From contig NZ_JAUYZJ010000015.1 of assembly GCF_030700285.1 (NCBI RefSeq), positions 1 through 64,000 on the forward strand: DNA of 64,000 bases. Direction: 5' to 3'. This document shows positions 42,696 through 50,975 of this stretch, piece after piece. This stretch comes from Methylobacterium sp. NEAU K (GTDB taxonomy: Bacteria > Pseudomonadota > Alphaproteobacteria > Rhizobiales > Beijerinckiaceae). How positions within the stretch are numbered: the stretch's first letter is position 1; each line of letters starts with the position of its first letter. Position numbers and translations under genes: made by a program. The notes beneath the pieces were generated by a model. That model had not been told where the DNA came from and made no database searches. It was given only the letters and a program-made list of their open reading frames with translations.

Positions 42696-42947
42696 ATGCG
42701 TACGCATTGGATCGCCGCCGCCGTCATGGCCCTCGGCCTGACCGGCGCCACAATGGGCGCGGCGCAGGCTCGGGACGGCTGCGGCCCCGGCTTCCACCGC
42801 GGCTTCTACGGCTATTGCCGGCCGAATTTCGGGCCGCCCCGGCTCGTCTACCGGCCGGGCTTCTACGGCTACCGCCGCTTCGGCTGGCACCGATGGGGCG
42901 GTTACCGCCATGTCGGCTGGCATCACGGCTGGCACCGTCGCTGGTGA
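42696..42947 (+). CDS. GCG_CRPN small exported protein, second copy
   Basis: An 83-residue exported peptide with a signal peptide (AAAVMALGLTGATMGAAQA), then RDGCGPGFHRGFYGYCRPNF, an exact GCG-CRPN core, and a Tyr/His/Trp/Arg-rich tail (WHHGWHRRW). A GGGAGG ribosome site precedes the ATG. The histidine-rich tail could bind metal, but that is only a suggestion. Confidence 0.8.
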   Translation: MRTHWIAAAVMALGLTGATMGAAQARDGCGPGFHRGFYGYCRPNFGPPRLVYRPGFYGYRRFGWHRWGGYRHVGWHHGWHRRW

Positions 42948-43022
42948 ACCCGCCCGGATGTTCCGGGACGAACCCGGCCGCGCCGCCCAGGCGGCGCGGC
43001 CACAGCAGCGGAGAAACGACAG

Positions 43023-43463
43023 ATGATCAGGCAGGTCCTCATCGGGCAGGCGCTCGCCCTGTCCCTCGTCGCCCTCCTTCCGGCCGCCGCCCGCGCCCAG
43101 GCGGGCGAGGCCGTGCCGCCCCTGGCTGTCGGCGCCCAGGATCGGTCCGGCGCGGGGCTGGAACAGTTCACGGCGGCCCACCGCGAGCGGATGATGCGAG
43201 CCGACAGCGACCATGATGGCCGCATCAGCCTGACCGAGTGGACGGCGTGGCGGGCTTCCCATCCCGGCCCGGCGGGGAGCGGCCCGGCCAGGCGCTTCCG
43301 CCGGCTCGACACGAACGGCGACGGCTTCCTCACGGCGGATGAGATCGACGCCGTCGCGGCCAAGCGCTTCGCCCGCCTCGATGCCGACCACGACGGTACC
43401 CTGTCCCACGCGGAGCGAAGGCAGGCTCGGGCACCCGGCGAGGCAGCGACGCGGGACCGCTAG
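43023..43463 (+). CDS. Exported EF-hand calcium-binding protein
   Basis: A 146-residue protein with signal peptide (QALALSLVALLPAAARAQ) and three EF-hand loops: DSDHDGRISLTE, DTNGDGFLTADE and DADHDGTLSHAE. Calcium binding in the periplasm is likely. The loops lack the proline at position 2 that marks lanthanide-binding lanmodulin. It is preceded by the two GCG_CRPN genes on the same strand. Confidence 0.88.
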   Translation: MIRQVLIGQALALSLVALLPAAARAQAGEAVPPLAVGAQDRSGAGLEQFTAAHRERMMRADSDHDGRISLTEWTAWRASHPGPAGSGPARRFRRLDTNGDGFLTADEIDAVAAKRFARLDADHDGTLSHAERRQARAPGEAATRDR

Positions 43464-43512
43464 TTGCGGTCCTCCAACCTCCTCGGCGGCCGAATGCGAT
43501 GACGGATCCGGA

Positions 43513-43528
43513 TGTTTCCCGTGAAACA
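43513..43528. promoter_or_regulatory. parS-like ParB-binding site
   Basis: TGTTTCCCGTGAAACA differs at one base from the parS consensus TGTTTCACGTGAAACA. It lies in the 431-base gap (43464-43894) between the EF-hand gene and the dehydrogenase, where I see no gene. A CCCGCGC-TTT-GCGCGGG hairpin at 43728-43744 is the only other structure there. Confidence 0.65.
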
Positions 43529-43894
43529 TTCGGACCTCTCGCGGCCCTCGCCGCCCTGCGCATCTGTGCCCGGCCAACCGGATCAACCGTTGATGCCGCC
43601 GCCGTAACGACAGGGATCCGGCGCCTCCCGATCGATCGGAGTCGGCGTTCCATGGCGGAGGCGACGCCGAATGCCGCGGGAACCGGATTTCCGGGCCAGG
43701 CTTGCTGGATAGGCGGCAGGCTCGAACCCGCGCTTTGCGCGGGCCCCGGTCCTCGGGGGCTGTGCGAACGTATCGGGTGATCTCGAACCGAGCGGCTCCC
43801 GTGCCGTGGGGAACTTGACCGTGACGCTCGGGACTTGCCCTGGCGAGGCCGCGTCCTGTGGCCGCGCTTCCCCACGATCCGGAGAACCGACGCG

Positions 43895-45070
43895 ATGAAG
43901 GCCCTCTGCTGGCACGGCAAGAACGACATTCGCTGCGACACGGTCCCGGATCCGGTCATCGAGGATGCCCGCGACGTGATCATCAAGGTGACGAGCTGCG
44001 CGATCTGCGGCTCGGACCTCCACCTGATGGACGGCCTGATGCCGACGATGGAGTCGGGCGACGTGCTCGGACACGAATTCATGGGCGAGGTCGTCGAGGT
44101 CGGTCAGGGCTTCACCAAGTTCAGGAAGGGCGACCGCATCGTCGTGCCCTTCAACATCAACTGCGGCGACTGTCGCCAGTGCAAGCTGGGGAATTATTCG
44201 GTCTGCGAGCGCTCGAACCGCAACGCCGAGATGGCGGCCGCCCAGTTCGGCTACACCACTGCGGGGCTGTTCGGATATTCGCACCTGACCGGCGGCTACG
44301 CGGGCGGTCAGGCTGAATACGTCCGCGTGCCCATGGCGGATGTGGCGCCCATGAAGGTGCCCGACGGCATGGACGACGAGTCGGTCCTCTTCCTCACCGA
44401 CATCCTGCCCACCGGCTGGCAGGGCGCCGAGCATTGCGGGATCAAGGGCGGCGAGATCATCGCGATCTGGGGCGCGGGCCCGGTCGGCCTGTTCGCGATC
44501 CAGTCGGCCAAGATCATGGGTGCGGGGCGCATCATCGCCATCGAGACCGTGCCCGAGCGCATCGCGCTCGCCCGGAAGGCCGGCGCCACCGACATCATCG
44601 ACTTCATGAACGAGGACGTGTTCGAGCGGATCAAGGAGATCAGCAAGGGCCTGGGCGCGGACGGCGTGATCGACTGTGTCGGCATGGAGGCGAGCGCCGG
44701 CCATGGCGGCGTCACCGGCGTGCTGGCCACGATCCAGGAGAAGCTGACCGCGACCGAGCGTCCCTACGCGCTGGCCGAGGCGATCAAGGCGGTGCGGCCC
44801 TGCGGCATCGTCTCGGTGCCCGGCGTCTACGGCGGCCCGGTGCCGATCAACATGGGTTCGGTGGTGCAGAAAGGCCTGACCCTCAAGAGCGGCCAGACCC
44901 ACGTGAAGCGCTACCTGGAGACGCTCACCAAGCTGATCCAGGAGGGCAAGTTCGACATGACCTCGATGATCACCCACCGCTCCACGAACCTCGCGGACGG
45001 CCCGGACCTCTACAAGGCCTTCCGCGACAAGACCGACGGCTGCGTGAAGGTCGTCTTCCACCCGAACTGA
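43895..45070 (+). CDS. Zinc-dependent alcohol/formaldehyde dehydrogenase
   Basis: Medium-chain dehydrogenase of 391 residues that oxidises an alcohol or aldehyde with NAD. It shows the catalytic zinc site TSCAICGSDLH, GHEFMGEVVEVG, the structural zinc cysteines CGDCRQCKLGNYSVC, and the Rossmann motif IWGAGPVGLFAIQ. The insertion NRNAEMAAAQFGYTTAGLFG and GGYAGGQAEYVRVP place it near the glutathione-independent formaldehyde dehydrogenase group. In a methylotroph that could mean formaldehyde or another short aldehyde, but the substrate is unproven. The ATG at 43895 was chosen for MKALCWHGKND. Confidence 0.88.
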   Translation: MKALCWHGKNDIRCDTVPDPVIEDARDVIIKVTSCAICGSDLHLMDGLMPTMESGDVLGHEFMGEVVEVGQGFTKFRKGDRIVVPFNINCGDCRQCKLGNYSVCERSNRNAEMAAAQFGYTTAGLFGYSHLTGGYAGGQAEYVRVPMADVAPMKVPDGMDDESVLFLTDILPTGWQGAEHCGIKGGEIIAIWGAGPVGLFAIQSAKIMGAGRIIAIETVPERIALARKAGATDIIDFMNEDVFERIKEISKGLGADGVIDCVGMEASAGHGGVTGVLATIQEKLTATERPYALAEAIKAVRPCGIVSVPGVYGGPVPINMGSVVQKGLTLKSGQTHVKRYLETLTKLIQEGKFDMTSMITHRSTNLADGPDLYKAFRDKTDGCVKVVFHPN

Positions 45071-45161
45071 GCCCCGCGCGCCGAACGCCGCGGCTGGCGC
45101 CCCGGTCCGCAGGACCGGGGCCGCACCCCGTCTTTCCGATTTTCCGAGGGACCCTTCCAAG

Positions 45162-46343
45162 ATGACGATGCCGGCTGCCCGCCCCCTGCTGCCTCTCCTC
45201 CTCTGCGCCGTCGCCGGGCCCGCCCTGGGCCAGGCGCCCGCGGCCGTGACCACCCTAATGCCCGCCAGCGCCTCGGCACTGACGCAGGTCGCCCGCTTCC
45301 AGCATCAGGTGACCGGCGTCACGGTTTCGGAAGACGGGCGGATCTTCGTGAACTTTCCGCGCTGGACCGAGGACGCCCCGGTCTCGGTGGCGGAGCTGAA
45401 GGACGGCCAGCCCGTCCCCTACCCCGACGCCGAATGGAACAGCTGGCGCAACGCCCGGAAGGACGAGGTCGACCCCAGGACCCACTTCGTCTGCGTCCAG
45501 AGCGTGGTCGCCGACCGAAAGGGCCGGCTCTGGGTGGTCGACGCCGCCGCTCCCGCCATGGCGGCCCTGCTCAAGGACGGCCCGAAGCTGGTCGCGATCG
45601 ACCTGAAGAACAATGCGGTCGCCAAGACCATCGCGCTCGATCCGTCGATCGCCCCGCAGGGCTCCTATCTCAACGACGTGCGGATCTCACCGGACGGCAA
45701 GACCGCCTACCTCACCGATTCCGGCGCCGAGGGCGCACTTGTGGTGGTCGACATCGACTCCGGGACGGCCAAGCGGATCCTGGCGGGCGCCCCCGCGACC
45801 ATGCCGGACTCGGCCGTGACCGTGACCTACGACGGCAAGCCCCTGCGGCGGCCGGACGGGCGCGGCGTCGAGTTCTCGGCCGACGGCATCGCCCTCTCGC
45901 CGGACGGCAAGACGCTCTACTGGCAGGCGATCAAGGGCAAGACCCTCTACAGCCTGCCGACCGAGGCGCTCACCGGAAGGGCGATGTCGGCGATCGGACC
46001 GGAGACCCGTTCCGACAAGAGCCTGGCCGCCAAGATCGCCACCGTGGGGGAGAACGGGCCGGCCGACGGGCTGCTCATCGCCCGGCACGGCGGCCGGATG
46101 TACGTGACCTCGCCGCAGGACGATTCAGTGAAGGTCCGCGACCTGTCGTCCAAGGATTCCGGCCTGACCACGCTGGTGCAGGATCCGCGCCTGCGCTGGC
46201 CGGATACGCTCAGCGAGGGGCCGGACGGGACGATCTATGTCACGACCTCGCACATCCAGGACTCCGCCTTCTTCAAGGAAGGTGCGCCGATCTCCCTTCC
46301 GACCGAGCTGTGGAGCCTCAAGCCGCAGGCCGGTCCGCGCTGA
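45162..46343 (+). CDS. Major royal jelly/yellow-family (dopachrome tautomerase-like) exported propeller
   Basis: A 393-residue secreted beta-propeller of the MRJP/yellow family, close to SMP-30-type proteins. After a signal peptide (LLPLLLCAVAGPALGQ) come repeated blade motifs: VTVSEDGRIFVNFPRW, SVVADRKGRLWVVDAAAP, LNDVRISPDGKTAYLTDSGA, and GIALSPDGKTLYWQAIKG. The family includes dopachrome tautomerase-like enzymes and lactonases. It lies 91 bases behind the dehydrogenase on the same strand and could act on the product of that oxidation. Confidence 0.85.
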   Translation: MTMPAARPLLPLLLCAVAGPALGQAPAAVTTLMPASASALTQVARFQHQVTGVTVSEDGRIFVNFPRWTEDAPVSVAELKDGQPVPYPDAEWNSWRNARKDEVDPRTHFVCVQSVVADRKGRLWVVDAAAPAMAALLKDGPKLVAIDLKNNAVAKTIALDPSIAPQGSYLNDVRISPDGKTAYLTDSGAEGALVVVDIDSGTAKRILAGAPATMPDSAVTVTYDGKPLRRPDGRGVEFSADGIALSPDGKTLYWQAIKGKTLYSLPTEALTGRAMSAIGPETRSDKSLAAKIATVGENGPADGLLIARHGGRMYVTSPQDDSVKVRDLSSKDSGLTTLVQDPRLRWPDTLSEGPDGTIYVTTSHIQDSAFFKEGAPISLPTELWSLKPQAGPR

Positions 46344-46782
46344 GGCCGGCCCGTTCGGCGGTCGGCGCCGGGTAGCCCGAGCCTGGGCCGCGTCCAGGCC
46401 GTAGCGCCACCGGTCGCCATCGTAGTCCCAGACGCCCGCCTGGGCCGCCCACAGGGCCGCGGCTTTCCCCGTGAGGGGGTTCGGATTCCGGCTTCGGAGG
46501 GATGATCCGGCGGCGGCATGGCACGTCCCGCGAGAGGCTTCCGACGTTTGGGCGGCCGTCTATCGATCGTCGAACGACAGTCGCGCACGTATCCGTGCGG
46601 CCGATTGCCCGTCCGTCACGACGTCTTATTTACTTATGTTGATTTTTGAACGGGTGGCGCCGCGTGTCCGGACGGACAGGCTGTGCGGCTTGTCATGCCG
46701 GCAGGTCCTCGGCCCTGGACCCTAGACCCTGCGGGCCGCATTCGGCGTTCCATAGCCGCGACGTCCGCTGCCCGAGAACCAG
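46344..46782. other. Gap with no firm gene
   Basis: In 439 bases the only coding hint is on the minus strand at about 46340-46480, where one frame reads VWDYDGDRWRYGLDAAQAR. It has no good start codon, so it is at best a fragment. An AT-rich spot near 46620-46650 (TTATTTACTTATGTTGATTT) could hold the promoter of the following SRAP gene. Confidence 0.4.
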
Positions 46783-47451
46783 ATGTGCAACCTCTACAGC
46801 CTGCGCACCGGTCCCGCGGACCTGCGCCGTGCCTTCGGGATCGCCCGCGATCGCACGGGAAACCTGCCGCCGCTGCCGGCGATCTTTCCCGACCAGATGG
46901 CGCCGGTGGTCTGGAACGGGGATGCCGGCCGGGAACTCGCGATGATGCGCTGGGGCATCCCAGGGCCGAAGGCGTTCGGCGAGCATCCCGTCACCAACGT
47001 GCGCAATGCCGCGAGCCCGCACTGGCGGCCCTGGCTCGGGACCGCGCAGCGCTGCCTCGTACCGGCGACCGCCTTCAGCGAATACGCCGACACCAAGCCG
47101 CGCAAGACCCCGGTCTGGTTCGCCCTCGACGCGGACAGGCCGCTCTTCGCCTTCGCGGGCCTCTGGCGGCCGTGGACCGGCGTGCGCGGGACCAAGCGCG
47201 AGAACCCGGACCGGCTGGTGCAGGAGCACCGCCTGTTCTCCTTCCTGACCACGGAGGCGAACGGCATCGTCGGTCCGGTCCACCCGAAGGCGATGCCGGT
47301 CCTGCTCACCACGCCGGAGGAATGGGCGACGTGGCTGGAGGCCCCCTCCGCGGAAGCGCTCAAGCTGCAGCGCCCGCTGCCGGATTCGGCGATGCGGGAA
47401 GTGGCCCGCGGCGCGCGGTCGGACGGAGCCGAGACGGATCCCGAGGCGTGA
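46783..47451 (+). CDS. SRAP-family DNA-protein crosslink/SOS peptidase (YedK/HMCES)
   Basis: SOS response-associated peptidase-like protein, 222 residues, which covalently traps abasic sites in single-stranded DNA. The catalytic Cys2 is directly after the start methionine (MCNLYSLRTG). NVRNAASPHW supplies the conserved Asn, ATAFSEYAD the glutamate, and VGPVHPKAMPVLLT the histidine. Removal of Met1 exposes Cys2, which fixes the start codon. It is a single gene, divergent from nothing adjacent. Confidence 0.95.
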   Translation: MCNLYSLRTGPADLRRAFGIARDRTGNLPPLPAIFPDQMAPVVWNGDAGRELAMMRWGIPGPKAFGEHPVTNVRNAASPHWRPWLGTAQRCLVPATAFSEYADTKPRKTPVWFALDADRPLFAFAGLWRPWTGVRGTKRENPDRLVQEHRLFSFLTTEANGIVGPVHPKAMPVLLTTPEEWATWLEAPSAEALKLQRPLPDSAMREVARGARSDGAETDPEA

Positions 47452-47466
47452 GCCCGTCAGCTCGCG

Positions 47467-47727
47467 TCACTGGACCGGGCCGCCCTCCCGTGCCTGAAGC
47501 AGCCGCAGCGCCTCGCCCAGAACCGCGTTCAGATCCGCCGCGCCCTGCGGGCTGAGCGGGAGGCCGACCCGCTGGCCGTGGATCGTGTCCAGGACGACCA
47601 TCGCGAGATCTTCGCCGATCAGCAGGCTGGGCTGGGGCAGGCAGAGCGGCAGGACGAAATCGCCCTCGACCTCGCCGAGGACATCCACCGCATCCGCGGG
47701 GCGAAAGGGCTTCTTCGGGTCGTTCAT
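47467..47727 (-). CDS. Small hypothetical protein
   Basis: An 86-residue cytoplasmic protein that I do not recognise. It starts MNDPKKPFRPADAVDVLGEV and contains the pattern GEDLAMVVLDTIHGQRVGLPL and a leucine-rich C terminus (ALGEALRLLQAREGG). No signal peptide or membrane segment is present. It is convergent with the SRAP gene. Confidence 0.55.
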   Translation of the reverse strand: MNDPKKPFRPADAVDVLGEVEGDFVLPLCLPQPSLLIGEDLAMVVLDTIHGQRVGLPLSPQGAADLNAVLGEALRLLQAREGGPVQ

Positions 47728-47812
47728 CGCGGCCTGTCCTCGCGGGCAACTCCGGCACGACGGGTGGGCGGCCCCGACATGCGGAGCCGGTCGGGGCGCC
47801 GGCCTAGAGTTC

Positions 47813-47860
47813 GATGCGGAAAAGTGGAATCCGGTTTTCCGAAATCATCATGCGGCACCA
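47813..47860. repeat. Extragenic GGAAAAGTGG-type repeat, copy 2
   Basis: GATGCGGAAAAGTGGAATCC followed by GGTTTTCCGAAATC and CATGCGGC matches in layout the element at 21689-21750. It lies in the 177-base gap between two minus-strand genes and is not coding. Confidence 0.45.
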
Positions 47861-47904
47861 CAGGGTTGGAGCCTGTTGCGGCTGCCGTGCGCCAGCATCA
47901 GGCA

Positions 47905-48222
47905 CTATGCGGCCGGGCCGCGCTTGCGCGCCGGGAGGCGCAGCGACCGGACCGTCAGCGTATCGATGTCCAGGGATCCGACCTCCAAGGATCCGACCTC
48001 CAGGGATCCGACCCGGGCGCGGCCGACCGAGAGACGGCCGATCGCGAAGGCACCGAGCGCCACGGCGCCGAAGGCCGCGACCCCGATCGCCAGCGCTCCC
48101 AACGCGGAGGCGCCGACCGCACCGGCCCCGACGGCCCCCGCCCCGAGCACGGCCGTGTCGCGGGGCGGAGCGGCATCGACTGCGCGGCGCCTCGGCTCCT
48201 CCGGAACCCTGGATACGCTCAT
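47905..48222 (-). CDS. Protein made of about 15 pentad repeats
   Basis: A 105-residue protein. After a charged N terminus (MSVSRVPEEPRRR), residues about 24-98 form an unbroken 5-residue repeat of type x-x-[VILF]-G-x. It starts alanine-rich (GAVGA, SALGA, LAIGV, AAFGA, VALGA) and becomes polar (LSVGR, ARVGS, LEVGS, LEVGS, LDIDT, LTVRS). This matches a quadrilateral beta-helix of pentapeptide-repeat type. At DNA level the LEVGS repeats are 15-bp tandem copies of GGATCCGACCTCCAG. The function is unknown. The apolar first half suggests membrane or protein association. Confidence 0.65.
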   Translation of the reverse strand: MSVSRVPEEPRRRAVDAAPPRDTAVLGAGAVGAGAVGASALGALAIGVAAFGAVALGAFAIGRLSVGRARVGSLEVGSLEVGSLDIDTLTVRSLRLPARKRGPAA

Positions 48223-48417
48223 GCGGGATCCTCTTGCGGCAGGCCTGTAGGTATCGCCCCCGATCGAGGGCGCGGCAAGGCCGGACCCGTCGTGTCGATC
48301 CGGCATACCGGCCGTTAACCGCGTTTTCACGCCGCCGGGGCGACACTGCCGCATGATCCCGGCCCGCCCGGACCGCGCGTCCGCCGGGCCGCGAGGACGC
48401 CGCCCGAGAGCGCCCCC

Positions 48418-48639
48418 TTGCCCAACCTGCTCCCCGCCTTCACGATCTTCGCCCTCGGCTGCCTGCTGATCCATATCGGGCGAGCCTACGCCCGGGCGAC
48501 CACGGTGCTGCTCTCGGCCACCGCCCTGATGCTGAGCCTGACCCTCGGCAGCCTGCTCTGCCACCGACTCGGATTGCCCTCCGGCTCCGCCGAGGCCGGC
48601 GCGCTGTACTGGCCGGCGCCCGACCGCACCGATCGGTAG
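48418..48639 (+). CDS. Possible small membrane protein, low confidence
   Basis: A 73-codon frame with a TTG start and no better codon. It reads NLLPAFTIFALGCLLIHIGR, then ATTVLLSATALMLSLTLGSL, giving two membrane-like segments, and ends DRTDR. It is not opposite any recognised gene. It lies in the 535-base gap 48223-48757, which otherwise shows nothing definite. It could be chance in this GC-rich sequence. Confidence 0.3.
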   Translation: MPNLLPAFTIFALGCLLIHIGRAYARATTVLLSATALMLSLTLGSLLCHRLGLPSGSAEAGALYWPAPDRTDR

Positions 48640-48757
48640 AGGCGCGTGCGGTAGGCCTCCGCGACCGCCCCCGGCGCATCCGCGGCGTCGGCTGAGACCG
48701 TCCGGTCGGCCAGGATGCGCCCGAGGCCAGGGACGGTGCCGGGCGGGATCGAGGCCG

Positions 48758-50158
48758 TCACGGCCAAACGCGGATCGCCACAGGACGGCGCAGCAGGTCC
48801 CGGTCGGAGGTGATCGCGCAGCCCTCCACGCGCAGGCTCGCGTAGGTCAGGAGCGCGCCGTCGCCGACGTCGTCGAAGTTGCGCCCCTGCGCCCCCGGAT
48901 CGAGGAGCGACGGGTAGGCGATCAGCGGCGCCGTGGCGGTGCATGGATCGTCGTAGAGGGTCGCGCCTTCGAGCAGCAGGCGCGGCGTGTCCCAGGCGAT
49001 CAGGTCGCGCGATGTGGTCCAGTAGAAGCCGGAGCGCGCGAAGCCCGCGCCGGCCTTGGCCATGAACACCGCGATCCAGGCGCCGCTGGTCCGGTGGCGG
49101 ACAACGGCCCCCACCGGACCCGGGAACGGCCCAACCGTCCGGCAGGTGGCGGACGGCTTCAGGGCGGCACGGTAGGGGTCCGGGAAGGCGGCGGTGAAGC
49201 CGGTGCCGGTCCAGGCGCGCCACCGGGCCGGGTCGGCGGGATCCTCGCTGCGGAACAGGCAGACCCCCGCCTCCTGGTCGCTGCCGGGGCGGTCCCAGCC
49301 CGTGGTCGAGGCGAGGAAGTAGCGCCAGCGCCCGTCCGAGACGATGTTCGACGGGTTGAAGAAGCCGCGATGGCGGCCCTGGTCGACCTCCTGGCGGAAC
49401 GGGGCGCCGGCCACCACCACGGGCGGGCTCCGCCGCTGGAAGCTGCGCCCCCCATCCGCCGAGGCTGCGGCCGTGATCGTGTTGTACCAGCACGCCATGT
49501 AGGCCGTCGCCCGGCAGCGGCCGGGATGTTCGTTGGCCTGATATTCGTGATGCAGGAGCGCGGCTACGTGCCTGCCGTCCTCGGTCCAGGTGGCGGTGAT
49601 CCAGGATCGGTCGTCATAGGCCGCCGGATCTGCCTTCTCGCCCGAATCGAGCACGACCGTGCAGTCGAGCTTGAGATGGTCGAGATCCGGCCCGCGCAAG
49701 GCTCGGTTGCGGTAATGCATGCCGAAGACCGCCACCGCACCGGCGGCATCCCGGAACGCCCGGGCCGGCGCGTCCGGGACATCGGCCCCGTCGCAGGCAT
49801 CGCGCCCGGCTTTGAAGACGATCGCGGGCGGCCCGACCAGGGTCAGGGCCGACAGGGGCGGCTCAGCGCCGGCCCGGGCCGGCGGTAGGGACGGGAGGAA
49901 GAGCGCCAACAGGATGGCCGCGATTTCGAAGCGCCGCCTCTTCCCTCCCCTCTCTGCGGGCGCGGATACTCTGCGCAGCAGGGGGGGAGAGAGGCAGCGC
50001 GACGGTCCAGAAGGTGAGCCCGGTTGCGACGTTTCCGGATGCGGCGCTGCCCGCTCCCGACCCGGCCTGACGGCCGGCCCACCTTCCCCCGCAGAGGGGG
50101 GCGGGAGAAGCGGCGTGGGCTCGCGCTCCGCGCCGGCCATCCGATACGCCAAGCCCAT
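48758..50158 (-). CDS. Exported protein of unknown function, propeller-like
   Basis: A large protein with a hydrophobic signal-like segment (FEIAAILLALFLPSLPPARA, with cleavage near AGA). A mature part of about 370 residues follows, rich in Trp, Asp and short beta-type segments (SWITATWTEDGRHVAALLHH, FFNPSNIVSDGRWRYFLAST, WIAVFMAKAGAGFARSGFYW), reminiscent of five-bladed glycosidase-like propellers. The 70 residues before the signal (LLPPPSAGEGGPAV and similar) are encoded by palindromic intergenic repeats. The true start is therefore uncertain, perhaps a nonstandard codon near 49930. Start 50158 is only the longest reasonable reading. Confidence 0.6.
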   Translation of the reverse strand: MGLAYRMAGAEREPTPLLPPPSAGEGGPAVRPGRERAAPHPETSQPGSPSGPSRCLSPPLLRRVSAPAERGGKRRRFEIAAILLALFLPSLPPARAGAEPPLSALTLVGPPAIVFKAGRDACDGADVPDAPARAFRDAAGAVAVFGMHYRNRALRGPDLDHLKLDCTVVLDSGEKADPAAYDDRSWITATWTEDGRHVAALLHHEYQANEHPGRCRATAYMACWYNTITAAASADGGRSFQRRSPPVVVAGAPFRQEVDQGRHRGFFNPSNIVSDGRWRYFLASTTGWDRPGSDQEAGVCLFRSEDPADPARWRAWTGTGFTAAFPDPYRAALKPSATCRTVGPFPGPVGAVVRHRTSGAWIAVFMAKAGAGFARSGFYWTTSRDLIAWDTPRLLLEGATLYDDPCTATAPLIAYPSLLDPGAQGRNFDDVGDGALLTYASLRVEGCAITSDRDLLRRPVAIRVWP

Positions 50159-50264
50159 GGACGAAATCCGGGTGCGTCCCGGCCGCGCCTGGACAAAGCG
50201 CGCGAGATTCGCTTGAGAACTCTTACAGAGTGCTTGCCGTCCGGCCGTCGCCCGAAAGACTTTC

Positions 50265-50873
50265 ATGCTCCTCCTGATCCTCGGGCTCGTGCTGTTCCTC
50301 GGCACGCACGCTTTCTCGATGGCCCGCTCCCGGCGCGCCGCGATCGTCGGGGAGATCGGCGAGGGGCGCTACAAGCTCGGCTACACCGCCCTGTCGCTGC
50401 TGGGCCTGGTGCTGATCGGGATCGGCTTTCACGATTACCGGCTCGCCGGCTACATCCCGGTCTGGGACCCGCCGGTCTGGACCCGCCACCTCGCCCTGAC
50501 GCTCGTGTGGCTCGCCTTCATCTGCCTCGCCGCCGCCTATCTGCCGGGCCATATCCGGGCGAAGGCCAAGCACCCGATGCTGCTCGCCGTGAAGATCTGG
50601 GCCACGGCGCATCTCCTGGCCAATGGCGATCTCGGCTCGATCCTGCTGTTCGGCGGCTTCCTCGCCTGGGCGGTGGCGGCCCGGATCAGCGCCAAGCGCC
50701 GGGCGCTCGCCCCCGGGGCGGTGGTCGCCCAGCACGGCGCCGCCGCCGCGGCCCCGCAGGGCTGGCGCAACGACATCCTGGCGGTGGTGATCGGGACGGC
50801 GGCCTGGTTCGTCTTCGCCCGCTACCTGCACTACCCTTTGATCGGCGTGCCGGTCTGGCCGGGAAGCGCCTGA
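50265..50873 (+). CDS. NnrU-family membrane protein
   Basis: A 202-residue integral membrane protein of the NnrU family, named for its link to nitric oxide/nitrite metabolism in Rhodobacter. It has about six membrane segments, starting MLLLILGLVLFLGTHAFSMA, with the family motifs GYTALSLLGLVLIGIGFHDY and HPMLLAVKIWATAHLLANGD. No denitrification genes are nearby, so the role here may differ. The ATG at 50265 is well placed for the first membrane segment. Confidence 0.9.
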   Translation: MLLLILGLVLFLGTHAFSMARSRRAAIVGEIGEGRYKLGYTALSLLGLVLIGIGFHDYRLAGYIPVWDPPVWTRHLALTLVWLAFICLAAAYLPGHIRAKAKHPMLLAVKIWATAHLLANGDLGSILLFGGFLAWAVAARISAKRRALAPGAVVAQHGAAAAAPQGWRNDILAVVIGTAAWFVFARYLHYPLIGVPVWPGSA

Positions 50874-50975
50874 GGCAGCCGCGGCACGCCCGCTGTCGCC
50901 AATCCGGCGCCCGTGTGTTAGGCGCGGGGCCCGATAGCTGCGCGAGGTGGCCCGCCGACAGGCGCGGCCCGGGAT

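Noticed and set aside
43023..43463. EF-hand protein as lanmodulin
   Set aside because: Lanmodulin loops have proline at position 2 and four hands. Here there are three ordinary calcium loops (DSDHDG, DTNGDG, DADHDG).
47975..48013. GGATCC-rich tandem repeat as a satellite or CRISPR-like array
   Set aside because: The 15-bp repeats keep the reading frame and encode the pentads of the repeat protein. There are no spacers.
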